This document shows, in pieces, positions 24,013-31,833 of a DNA stretch of 50,722 nt. The position numbers and the translations under genes were made by a program. The notes beneath the pieces are model-generated. The model ran no database searches. It saw nothing but the letters and a program-made list of their open reading frames with translations, and was not told the origin of the DNA. Positions within the stretch are counted from its first letter, which is position 1. Each line of letters starts with the position of its first letter. Source of the stretch: Alphaproteobacteria bacterium (GTDB taxonomy: Bacteria; Pseudomonadota; Alphaproteobacteria; Rhizobiales; Beijerinckiaceae); the NCBI GenBank assembly GCA_021325385.1, contig JAJPHH010000054.1, forward strand, positions 1 to 50,722. The letters run 5' to 3'.

Positions 24013-24966
24013 ATGGTCAGCCTCGCCGCGACGCCGGAGCCGATGGTCCGTCGCGACAATTGGCTTACGCGCCTCTTCGACTGGAAGCCGTTCCTCGTCG
24101 CAGTTTGCCTCGCCCCGACCGTCGGGTTGCTGATCGTCTTTCTCGCCTACCCGCTCGGCCTCGGCTTCTGGCTCGCCTTCACCGACGCCAAGATCGGCCG
24201 GGCCGGGCAATATATCGGGCTCGATAATTTCGTTTCGCTCAGCCGCGATCCGATCTTCTGGCTCTCGGTCGGCAATACGCTGCTCTATACGGCGGTCGCG
24301 ACGATCGGCAAATTCCTGCTCGGCCTCTGGCTGGCGCTTCTGCTCAACGAGCGCCTTCCGTTCAAATCGCTGATTCGCGCCGTCGTTCTGGTGCCGTGGA
24401 TCGTGCCAACCGTGCTTTCCGCGATGGCCTTCTGGTGGATCTACGATCCGCAATTCTCGATCATCTCCTATCTGTTCAAGGACGTGCTGCATTGGCGCAC
24501 GACCAATATCGACTTTCTCGGCACGCCCTGGGCCGCGCGTTTTTCGCTGATCGCAGCCAATATCTGGCGCGGCATCCCGTTCGTCGCGATCTGCCTGCTC
24601 GCCGGACTGCAGACCATCTCGCCTTCGCTCTACGAGGCGGCGATGCTTGACGGCGCGACCGGCTGGCAACGGTTCCGGCACGTCACCGTGCCGATGCTGA
24701 TGCCCGTCCTCGCGGTGGTGCTGACCTTTTCGGTGATCTTCACCTTCAGCGATTTTCAGCTCGTCTACGCGATCACCCGCGGCGGCCCGGTCAACACGAC
24801 CCATTTGATGGCGACGCTCGCGTTTCAGCGCGGCATTCCCGGCGGACAGCTCGGCGAGGGCGCTGCGATCGCGGTGGCGATGATCCCCTTCCTCGTCGCC
24901 GCGACTTTGGTCAGCTATTTCGGCTTGGCGAGGCGCAAATGGCAGCAGGGAGAAAGCAATGACTGA
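24013..24966 (+). CDS. Sugar ABC transporter permease, MalF/UgpA type
   Basis: The 317-residue permease has six membrane segments (for example LIVFLAYPLGLGFWLAF and FLLGLWLALLLNERLPFKSL) and the EAA cytoplasmic loop YEAAMLDGATGWQRFRHVTV that docks the ATPase. I chose ATG 24013 because GGAGGAGAAG is just upstream; an ORF start 19 codons earlier lacks this and overlaps the stem-loop. It ends overlapping the next permease by 8 bp. The pair would need a MalK/UgpC-type ATPase, which is absent from the window. Confidence 0.93.
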   Translation: MVSLAATPEPMVRRDNWLTRLFDWKPFLVAVCLAPTVGLLIVFLAYPLGLGFWLAFTDAKIGRAGQYIGLDNFVSLSRDPIFWLSVGNTLLYTAVATIGKFLLGLWLALLLNERLPFKSLIRAVVLVPWIVPTVLSAMAFWWIYDPQFSIISYLFKDVLHWRTTNIDFLGTPWAARFSLIAANIWRGIPFVAICLLAGLQTISPSLYEAAMLDGATGWQRFRHVTVPMLMPVLAVVLTFSVIFTFSDFQLVYAITRGGPVNTTHLMATLAFQRGIPGGQLGEGAAIAVAMIPFLVAATLVSYFGLARRKWQQGESND

Positions 24967-25846
24967 TCTCGCTCTCTCGCCGCCGCAAGCGCGCACACCG
25001 CCGCTTCGCTGGATCAACGCCTATCGGCGCTTCGTTACGATATATCTGCCGCTCGCCTGTTTCGTGATCGTGCTGTTGTTCCCGTTCTACTGGATGACGG
25101 TCACGATGCTGAAGCCCAACGAGGAGCTTTACAACTACAAGGACTACAACCCGTTCCTCGTCCACTCGCCGACGCTGCAGAACGTCTGGAAGCTGTTTTT
25201 CGAGACGGATTATCCGCATTGGCTCGTCAACACGATGGAGATCGCGGTGGCGGCGACCGTTCTCTCGGTCGCGGCAAGCGTGCTCGCCGCCTACGCCATC
25301 CAGCGGTTGCGCTTTCGCGGCGCGCAATGGGTCGGCTTGGCGATCTATCTCGCCTATCTGGTGCCGCCCTCGATCCTGTTCATTCCGCTGGCGACGATCG
25401 TCGTCAAGCTTGGCCTGTTCGATTCGCCGCTGGCGCTGATCCTCACCTATCCGACATTTCTGGCGCCGTTCTGCACCTGGCTGCTGATCGGCTATTTCAA
25501 GTCGATCCCGTTCGAGCTCGAAGAGTGCGCAATGATCGACGGCGCGACGCGCCTGCAGATCTTGCGCAAGATCACGCTGCCGCTTGCCGTCCCGGGGCTG
25601 ATCTCCGCCGGCATTTTCGCCTTCACGCTGTCGTGGAACGAATTCATCTACGCGCTCGCCTTCATCCAATCTTCGGAGAACAAGACCGTTCCGGTCGCCG
25701 TCCTCACCCAGCTTGTCCAGGGCGACGACTACCAATGGGGGGCGCTGATGGCGGGGGCGCTGTTCGGCTCGGTCCCGGTGGCGTTGTTCTATTCGTTCTT
25801 TGTCGATTATTACGTCTCGAGCCTGACCGGGGCGGTGAAGGAGTGA
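24959..25846 (+). CDS. Sugar ABC transporter permease, MalG/UgpE type
   Basis: The 295-residue permease has six hydrophobic segments and the EAA loop ELEECAMIDGATRLQILRKI. The extended TTPPS-like and YAIQRLRFRG segments near the third helix are typical of the MalG/UgpE half. The ATG lies inside the end of the previous gene (8-bp overlap), which implies coupled translation. It is the last gene of this plus-strand block; a 179-bp gap with no gene then separates it from the convergent binding protein. A GCCTGC/GCAGGC palindrome at 26012-26023 lies just beyond, near the converging stop. Confidence 0.93.
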   Translation: MTDLALSPPQARTPPLRWINAYRRFVTIYLPLACFVIVLLFPFYWMTVTMLKPNEELYNYKDYNPFLVHSPTLQNVWKLFFETDYPHWLVNTMEIAVAATVLSVAASVLAAYAIQRLRFRGAQWVGLAIYLAYLVPPSILFIPLATIVVKLGLFDSPLALILTYPTFLAPFCTWLLIGYFKSIPFELEECAMIDGATRLQILRKITLPLAVPGLISAGIFAFTLSWNEFIYALAFIQSSENKTVPVAVLTQLVQGDDYQWGALMAGALFGSVPVALFYSFFVDYYVSSLTGAVKE

Positions 25847-26025
25847 CGCCCAACGGCTGCGAGCGTACTAGAAGCGCCGCCGCGCCTAGCGCCATCGCCG
25901 CGCTAAGGCGTCAGCCCTCGCCTCGCCAACGCTCGGCTGGCGACCGCCAAGCGGCTTGGGGTTGACGCCGAGCGCGGCGATGGCGCGCAGAATGAGACGG
26001 GTTAACGCCCTGCCTGCGCAGGCCC

Positions 26026-27054
26026 TCACTTTTTCTTCTGATTCGCCTCGATCGCCGCCGTCGCGTCGGCTTGCGTATATTGTTTGCTCGCGACGCCGCC
26101 TTTCGGGATGCTCGGCAGCGCAGCCTCGAAATCGTTCTGGTTAAATTCGAGATAGGGCACCGTCAGGTCGTGCGGCACGTCCTTCTTGCCGTCGAGCACT
26201 TGTTGGGCGACCCAGAAGGCGAGGGTCGAGAGGCCAGGCGCGACCGAAGCGGACCAGGTCGTGTAGCCGTTCTTCTCCTTCTGCTCCTTCCACCATTCGA
26301 GCTCATCCTGGCGGTTGCCCATGATGATCGTCGGCTCGGGCCGGCCGGCAGCCGCGAAAGCCTGCGCGGCGCCATAGCCGTCGCCGCCCTGGTCGACGAC
26401 GCCGACGATCGGCGGCAGCGACGGCAGCACGGTCGCGACCGCCTTCTGCGCCGTGGTCTCGTCCCAATTGCCGGTCACGGAAGAGACGATCTTGAACTCG
26501 GGGTGCTCTTTCACGCCCTCGACAATGCCGTCATGGATCTCCCCGTCGATCGAGGTGCCGGCAAGGCCGCGGATCTCCAGGAGATTGCCGCCCTTGGGCT
26601 GGAATTTGGCCATGTGAATCACGTTCTGCCGGCCCATCTCCTTGTAATCGATGACGACGCGATAGGCGCAGGGCTCGGTCACGATGCCGTCGAACGAGAC
26701 GACGACGATGCCGGCGTCGCAGGCCTGCTTGACCGCGCCGTTCAGCGCGTCGGGCGAAGCCGCGTCGATGACGATCGCGTTGTAGCCCTGGAGGATGAGA
26801 TTCTGAATCTGCGACGCCTGAGTCGGCGCCTCCTTGTCGGGTGTCGTGAAAGCGTCCGCCGCCGCCACGACATGGTCGGCCACCGCCTTTTTGGCGACGG
26901 CTTCGTAATCCTTGAGCATTTGCTGACGCCAGGAATTGCCGGCGTAATTGTTGGACAGGGCGATCTTGCTCGCGCTCGTGTCGGCCCGGGCAACGCCGGC
27001 AAAAACGGCGTAAACGCAAGCTCCAAGCAGGAGCGCCTCGGCTAACCTCTTCAT
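26026..27054 (-). CDS. Periplasmic sugar-binding protein, RbsB-like (paralogue 2)
   Basis: The 342-residue protein has a Sec signal (MKRLAEALLLGACVYAVFAG then VARA) and the Peripla_BP_4 fold: IALSNNYAGNSWRQQMLKDY, LILQGYNAIVIDAASPDALN, GGNLLEIRGLAGTSIDGEIHDG, and the hinge region GVVDQGGDGYGAAQAFAAAG. GAGGAGGAAA is upstream of ATG 27054. It is strikingly similar (roughly four in five residues by eye) to the gene at 27310-28329, so the two arose by tandem duplication. These are the best candidates for the binding proteins of the RbsA/C importer at 17.7-21.1 kb. Ligand unknown. Confidence 0.92.
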   Translation of the reverse strand: MKRLAEALLLGACVYAVFAGVARADTSASKIALSNNYAGNSWRQQMLKDYEAVAKKAVADHVVAAADAFTTPDKEAPTQASQIQNLILQGYNAIVIDAASPDALNGAVKQACDAGIVVVSFDGIVTEPCAYRVVIDYKEMGRQNVIHMAKFQPKGGNLLEIRGLAGTSIDGEIHDGIVEGVKEHPEFKIVSSVTGNWDETTAQKAVATVLPSLPPIVGVVDQGGDGYGAAQAFAAAGRPEPTIIMGNRQDELEWWKEQKEKNGYTTWSASVAPGLSTLAFWVAQQVLDGKKDVPHDLTVPYLEFNQNDFEAALPSIPKGGVASKQYTQADATAAIEANQKKK

Positions 27055-27165
27055 CGCGTTTCCTCCTCGCGCGGGACCGCGCGCGATTGCATGAACGCCC
27101 CAGCCAGCCAGAGGTTCGCTATAATATGGAGGCGTTGGAGCGACAACGCGACAGAATGCGGCGCC

Positions 27166-27305
27166 GACCCCGCTCCTGAAGGAGAGGGGCCAGGGCTGAG
27201 GTACGGCTTTCGGAGGGGGGAAATCGGCGGGATGAGGGTACGACGCTCTGCGGCGAGCGTCCGCCCTCACCCCCGTCCTCTCCATGGTGTGGGAGAGGTA
27301 CGCGA
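27166..27305. repeat. Mosaic palindromic repeat between the two binding-protein genes
   Basis: The gap between the duplicated genes contains two short hairpins, CTCC-tgaa-GGAG (27173-27184) and CCTCTCC (27277-27283) with GGAGAGG (27292-27298). The left part GGAGAGGGGCCAGGGCTGAGG is an approximate inverse of the right part CCCTCACCCCCGTCCTCTCC, so the whole can fold back on itself. Such CTCTCC/GGAGAGG palindromes are frequent between genes in Hyphomicrobiales. It may act on mRNA stability in the binding-protein transcript. Confidence 0.65.
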
Positions 27306-27309
27306 CAGT

Positions 27310-28329
27310 TTACTTCATGTTCGCCTTGATCGCTTCTTCGGCGTCGGCCTGGGTATATTCATGGCTGGCGACGCCGCCTTTCGGGATGTTCGGCAAAGCC
27401 GCCTCGAAATCGTCCTGGGTGAAAGCGAGGTACGGCACGAGCAGATCGTGCGGGATCTGCTTGCCGTCCAGGACCTGCTGGGCGACCCAGAAGGCGAGGG
27501 TCGAGACGCCTGGCGCGATCGAGGCGGACCAAGTCGTATAGCCGTCTTTCGCCTTCTGCTCCTTCCACCATTCGAGCTCGTCCTGGCGGTTGCCCATGAT
27601 GATGGTCGGCCGCGGCTTGCCGGCGGCGGCGAAGGCCTGCGCGGCGCCATAGCCGTCGCCGCCCTGATCGACGACGCCGACGATCGGCGGCAGCGAGGGC
27701 AGGATCGTCGCCACCGCCTTTTGCGCCGTGGTCTGATCCCAGTCGCCGGTGACGGAGCCGACGATCTTGAACTCGGGATGCTCCTTGACGCCTTCGAGAA
27801 TGCCGTTGTGGATCGCCTCGTCGATCGACGTGCCCGCGAGGCCGCGGATTTCGAGCAGATTGCCGCCTTTCGGTTGGAACTTCGCCATCTGCTCGACTTC
27901 CGCCTTGCCCATGGCTTTGAAGTCGACGACGACGCGGTAGGCGCAAGGCTCGGTGACGACGCCGTCGAACGAAACGACGACGATGCCGGCGTCGCAGGCC
28001 TGCTTGACCGCGCCGTTCAGCGCGTCGGGCGAGGCCGCATTGATGACGATGGCGTCGTAGCCCTGGAGAATGAGGTTCTGCAGCTGCGCGGCTTGGGTCG
28101 GCACGTCCTTATCGGCTGTGGTGAACACGTCGGCCGCGCCGACAACCTTGTCCGCCACTGCTTTCTTCGTGACGATGTCGTAGCTCTTGAGCATCGCCTG
28201 GCGCCAGGAATTGCCGGCGTAATTGTTGGAGAAGGCAATTTTCTTGGCGCTCGTGTCGGCTGAGGCCGAGCCCGCAATCGCAGCGAAGCTGACCGCGCCA
28301 AGCGCAAGCGCTTTGATGATGGTTTTCAT
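27310..28329 (-). CDS. Periplasmic sugar-binding protein, RbsB-like (paralogue 1)
   Basis: This 339-residue protein has a Sec signal (MKTIIKALALGAVSFAAIAG then SASA) followed by the same layout as its neighbour: IAFSNNYAGNSWRQAMLKSY, LILQGYDAIVINAASPDALN, GGNLLEIRGLAGTSIDEAIH, GVVDQGGDGYGAAQAFAAAG, and RQDELEWWKEQKAKDGYTTW. The upstream GGGAGGA and a short 138-bp gap to livF mark the start of a minus-strand unit of two binding proteins. No permease or ATPase follows them, because a plus-strand block intervenes. It should deliver a monosaccharide-like ligand to the RbsA/C pair. Confidence 0.92.
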   Translation of the reverse strand: MKTIIKALALGAVSFAAIAGSASADTSAKKIAFSNNYAGNSWRQAMLKSYDIVTKKAVADKVVGAADVFTTADKDVPTQAAQLQNLILQGYDAIVINAASPDALNGAVKQACDAGIVVVSFDGVVTEPCAYRVVVDFKAMGKAEVEQMAKFQPKGGNLLEIRGLAGTSIDEAIHNGILEGVKEHPEFKIVGSVTGDWDQTTAQKAVATILPSLPPIVGVVDQGGDGYGAAQAFAAAGKPRPTIIMGNRQDELEWWKEQKAKDGYTTWSASIAPGVSTLAFWVAQQVLDGKQIPHDLLVPYLAFTQDDFEAALPNIPKGGVASHEYTQADAEEAIKANMK

Positions 28330-28467
28330 GGAATCCTCCCTGGTCCGGATGGCTCTCGAGGAGCGTCGTCCGACGGGAAGTGAATAAGGCTAAAATGCTA
28401 GCAGGGCAATAGGCGGAAGCTAAGAGACGATAGGCGCAAGCTTGGCCGCCGGACTCTGCCGCGGCGA

Positions 28468-29175
28468 CTAGCCCTTGCTCGCCGTCAAATGGGCATCGAG
28501 CAGCGACTTGTCCTTCCTCAACTCCGCGCTCGGGGCGGCGTGAACGATTGCGCCGCGATCAAGAATGATCGCTTCGTCGGTGAAAGGCAGAATCTTGTGC
28601 GCCTTCTGCTCGACGATGATCATCGACAGGCCATCGTCGCTGGCGAGCCGGCGCAGCACGGCTAGAAGCTCGTCCACGATGATCGGCGCCAAGCCTTCGG
28701 TCGGCTCGTCGAGCAACAGGAGGCGCGGGTTCAGCATCAGCGCGCGGCCGACCGCCAGCATCTGTTGCTCGCCGCCCGACAATTGGCCGCCGCCGTTGCG
28801 CCGGCGCTCCTTGAGGCGCGGGAACATCGTATAGACCCGCTCGAGCGTCCATGCGCCCGGCAGGGCGACGGCGGTCAGGTTCTCTTCGACCGTCAGCGAG
28901 CGAAAGATGTTGCGCTCTTGCGGAACCCAGCCGAGCCCGGCGCGGGCGCGCTGATAGGGGCTGAGCGGGGTCAGGTCGGCGCCGGCGAAGACGATGCGGC
29001 CGGCATGGCGGGTCGTCACGCCGATCAGCGAATTGATCAGCGTCGTCTTGCCGACGCCATTGCGGCCGAGCACGGCGAGCGAACGGCCTTCGCCGAGCCT
29101 GAGATCGAGGCCCGAAACGACGCGCGCGTCGCCATAGCCGGCGCTGAGCTTCTCGACGGCGAGGAGATCAGTCAT
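28468..29175 (-). CDS. livF: Branched-chain amino acid-type ABC transporter ATPase LivF
   Basis: The 235-residue ATPase has Walker A LGRNGVGKTTLINSL, the signature GGQLSGGEQQMLAVGRAL, Walker B RLLLLDEPTEGL and the switch histidine replaced in the normal way by VEQKAHK. It is the smaller of the two ATPases of a LivFGHMK-type importer. Its start overlaps the livG stop by 8 bp. LivF-type systems import branched-chain amino acids or, in many alphaproteobacteria, aromatic acids such as p-coumarate. The specificity comes from the LivK-like protein at 31834-33006. Confidence 0.93.
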   Translation of the reverse strand: MTDLLAVEKLSAGYGDARVVSGLDLRLGEGRSLAVLGRNGVGKTTLINSLIGVTTRHAGRIVFAGADLTPLSPYQRARAGLGWVPQERNIFRSLTVEENLTAVALPGAWTLERVYTMFPRLKERRRNGGGQLSGGEQQMLAVGRALMLNPRLLLLDEPTEGLAPIIVDELLAVLRRLASDDGLSMIIVEQKAHKILPFTDEAIILDRGAIVHAAPSAELRKDKSLLDAHLTASKG

Positions 29176-29923
29176 GGCCGCTCTCGCCGAGATAGACGGC
29201 GCGCACTTGCGGGTCGGCCGCGACCTGCTTCGGTTCGCCCTCCATCAGCAAACGTCCGGCGACCAGGACCGAGATGCGCCGGGCGAAGCGGAAGACGAGA
29301 TCCATGTCATGTTCGATGAGCAGGATGGTCACGTCCGCCGGCAGCGCGGCGAGCGCGGCAAGAATGTCGGCGCGCTCGTTCTCCGGCACGCCGGCGGCCG
29401 GCTCGTCGAGCAACAGCACGCGCGGCCGGCAGGCGAGCGCCAGCGCGATTTCGAGCAGCCGCTGCTTGCCATAGGCGAGCCGGCGCGTTTTTTGATCCAT
29501 CGCGTCTGTCAGGCCGAAGCGCTCGAGCAACTCCGTTGCTTCAAGGACGACCGCCTTGTCCTGGCCGGCCGAAACCAAGGCGCGGCCGCCATGGCCGAGC
29601 CGCTCGCCAATGGCGAGGCAGAGCGATTCGGCGGGGGTCAAATTGCCGAAGAGCTGATTGATCTGGAACGTCCGGGCCAAGCCGCGGCGGACGCGCGCAT
29701 GCGACGCAAGGCCGGTCACGTCCTCGCCGTCGAGCAGAACCGCGCCGGCGCTCGGCCGCAACGTCCCTGTCAGGAGATTGACAAGCGTCGTCTTGCCGGC
29801 GCCGTTCGGGCCGATCAGCGCGTGCCGCGCGCCTCGCTCCAGCTTGAGCGAAACGTTGTCCGACGCGATCAGGCCGCCGAAGCGGCGCGACAAGCCGCGC
29901 GTCTCCAAGGCCGGCGCGTTCAA
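29168..29923 (-). CDS. livG: Branched-chain amino acid-type ABC transporter ATPase LivG
   Basis: The 251-residue ATPase has Walker A GPNGAGKTTLVNLL, the diagnostic LivG segment RVRRGLARTFQINQLFGNLTPAESL, the signature motif region RLAYGKQRLLEIALAL (a LAYGKQ variant of LSGGQ, usual in LivG) and Walker B RVLLLDEPAAGVP. The start is TTG at 29923, overlapping the livM stop as TTGA, which is typical of tightly coupled liv operons. A longer frame upstream of this TTG has no conserved sequence and overlaps livM, so I leave it out. Forms a heterodimer with LivF. Confidence 0.93.
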   Translation of the reverse strand: MNAPALETRGLSRRFGGLIASDNVSLKLERGARHALIGPNGAGKTTLVNLLTGTLRPSAGAVLLDGEDVTGLASHARVRRGLARTFQINQLFGNLTPAESLCLAIGERLGHGGRALVSAGQDKAVVLEATELLERFGLTDAMDQKTRRLAYGKQRLLEIALALACRPRVLLLDEPAAGVPENERADILAALAALPADVTILLIEHDMDLVFRFARRISVLVAGRLLMEGEPKQVAADPQVRAVYLGESGHD

Positions 29924-30927
29924 GCCGCGCCTCGCATCGCGAGCAAAGCCGCGCGCCGCGCCCAGCGTGCGATGAAACCGCCGATGCGCTCGCGCCCGAC
30001 CAGAACCAGGACGACGAGCGGCAGGCCGATCCAGAACTCCCAATATTCGGGCGTGGCGCTGGCGACGCCGTCCTTCAAGGCAATGAAAAAAGCGGCGCCG
30101 ATCAGGCCGCCATAGAGATAACCAGGGCCGCCGATGATCAGCATGAGCATGACGTCGGCGGAGCGGTGGAAGTCGAACACGTCGAGGGAGACGAGACCGG
30201 TCGTCTGCGCGACGAGCGCGCCGGAAGCGCCGGCATAGGCGGCGGCGATCCCGTATATGGCGATCAGCCGGCGCGCCGCGGAGACGCCGAGCGCGTTGGC
30301 GCGCAGCGGATTCTCCTTCAGCGCGCGCACCGAAAGGCCGAAGGGCGATTGCACGAGCCGCCGCGCCGCGACGAACAGCGCGAACAGCACGGCGAGGCTA
30401 TAGAGCGACGCGTTGCGCTGGCCGGTGAAATCGATCGGGAACAAGCCGAGGACCGGCTTGGCCGCAAGGCTCAGGCCGTCGGCGCCGCCGGTGATCCATT
30501 CGTTGCGGTTGGCGAGTTCGCCGAGCAGCAGCGCGACGCCCAGCGTCACCATGAGTCGCGTCAGATCGGAGCCGCGCAGCAAGAGCGGCGCGGTGATCAG
30601 GCCGAGCAGGCCGGCGATGACGCTTGCGAGGACCAGCCCGATCAACGGCTCGGCGACGCCGAGCGTGGCGATGATCCCCGCGGCGTAGGCGCCGGTTCCG
30701 AAGAAGGCGGCTTGGCCGAGCGAGACGATGCCGGCATAGCCGAGAACCAGATCGAGCGACAGCGCGAACAATCCGGCGAGGAGAATCTCGTTGATCAGCA
30801 GCGCGCGCGAGGGCAGCGCGAAGATCAACGCGACGATGGCCAGCCAGAAGGCGATCTCGAATGGGCGCCAGCGCCCGCCGCGGTTCAGATGGGCGGCGAC
30901 CCTGTCCGGCGCGGCGATCGCGCTCAT
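29920..30927 (-). CDS. livM: Branched-chain amino acid-type ABC transporter permease LivM
   Basis: The 335-residue permease has nine or so hydrophobic segments and the family motifs NLVLGYAGIVSLGQAAFFG in the form LDLVLGYAGIVSLGQAAFFG, TLGVALLLGELAN, PFGLSVRALKENPLRANALG (the cytoplasmic EAA-like loop), and the end MLIIGGPGYLYGGLIG. The start is ATG 30927, overlapping the livH stop (ATGA). A longer frame extends upstream through livH but is out of frame with it and has no conserved content. Forms the heterodimeric channel with LivH. Confidence 0.93.
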   Translation of the reverse strand: MSAIAAPDRVAAHLNRGGRWRPFEIAFWLAIVALIFALPSRALLINEILLAGLFALSLDLVLGYAGIVSLGQAAFFGTGAYAAGIIATLGVAEPLIGLVLASVIAGLLGLITAPLLLRGSDLTRLMVTLGVALLLGELANRNEWITGGADGLSLAAKPVLGLFPIDFTGQRNASLYSLAVLFALFVAARRLVQSPFGLSVRALKENPLRANALGVSAARRLIAIYGIAAAYAGASGALVAQTTGLVSLDVFDFHRSADVMLMLIIGGPGYLYGGLIGAAFFIALKDGVASATPEYWEFWIGLPLVVLVLVGRERIGGFIARWARRAALLAMRGAA

Positions 30928-31784
30928 CGCCCGCCCCGCGAGAAAAGGCCCTGCGGCCGGACGATCAAAGTGGCGATCATCACCGCATAGATGATGAAGG
31001 CGCCGATCGAAGGGACATAATACTTGCCGGCCACGTCGAGAATTCCAAGCAACAACGCGCCCAAAAGCGAGCCGACGATCCCGTTCGAGCCGCCGATCGC
31101 CACGACGATCAAGAACGACACCATGAACTTGACCGGAAAGCTCGGATCGACGCCGCCGACCATGTCGGCGGCGAGCGCGCCGCCGAGCCCGGCGAGGCCG
31201 CTGCCGATGGCGAAAGTGACGGCGAACAGCCGGTCGACATTGACGCCGAGGCCGCTCGCGACCCGTCGGTCGTCGACCGCGGCGCGCAATTGCGCGCCGA
31301 AACGCGTGCCGATCAGAAAGGCCTGCAAGCCGCCGGCGATCGCGCCGCAGACGGCGATCACGAACAGCCGGTAGACGCCGACGCCAATTCCGGCAATCTC
31401 GAAGCGCCCCGACAGGAAGGCCGGGACGCGCACGGGCTGCGGTTGGTCGCCGAGGAAATAATTGGCGATCGGCATGGCCATGAAGACGAGGCCGATCGTG
31501 AACAGCACCTGGTCGAGATGGCTCGCCCCGTAGAGCCGGCGGTACAAGCTGCGCTCGAGCGCGACGCCGATAAAAGCAGCGAAAGCGAAGGCGACCGGCA
31601 AAGTGGCGAGAAAGGGAACGCCGTAGCGATTGATCAAGATCGCGGCCGCGTAGCCGCCCGCCATGGCGAAGGCGCCATGAGCGAGATTGACGAAATTCAT
31701 CAGGCCCAGCGTCACCGACAGGCCGCAAGCGAGGACGAAGAGCAGCATGCCGTAAGCGACGCCGTCGAAAAGGATGGTCAGCAC
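30924..31784 (-). CDS. livH: Branched-chain amino acid-type ABC transporter permease LivH
   Basis: The 286-residue permease shows the LivH motifs FDGVAYGMLLFVLACGLSVT, LGLMNFVNLAHGAFAMAGGY (the conserved NLAHG), RDRRVASGLGVN as an EAA-like loop, and VAIGGSNGIVGSLLGALLLG near the end. About eight membrane segments are visible. It follows livK after 49 bp and overlaps livM by 4 bp. All five Liv components are therefore encoded here in the order K-H-M-G-F. Confidence 0.93.
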   Translation of the reverse strand: MLTILFDGVAYGMLLFVLACGLSVTLGLMNFVNLAHGAFAMAGGYAAAILINRYGVPFLATLPVAFAFAAFIGVALERSLYRRLYGASHLDQVLFTIGLVFMAMPIANYFLGDQPQPVRVPAFLSGRFEIAGIGVGVYRLFVIAVCGAIAGGLQAFLIGTRFGAQLRAAVDDRRVASGLGVNVDRLFAVTFAIGSGLAGLGGALAADMVGGVDPSFPVKFMVSFLIVVAIGGSNGIVGSLLGALLLGILDVAGKYYVPSIGAFIIYAVMIATLIVRPQGLFSRGGR

Positions 31785-31833
31785 GCCGCGCTCCCTTTCC
31801 TCCCCCGCGCAGCGGGCGGAGGAAACTTTTCGG

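Noticed and set aside
25847-26025. Terminator between the MalG-type permease and the RbsB-like gene
   Set aside because: A 12-bp palindrome GCCTGCGCAGGC (26012-26023) and repeated TGACGCC units are present, but the palindrome runs up to the stop of the minus-strand gene and no stem with a T-run is clear.
29920-31728. A 602-residue frame that would extend livM upstream through livH
   Set aside because: The added N-terminal half is the out-of-frame shadow of livH. The conserved LivM sequence begins at ATG 30927, overlapping the livH stop.
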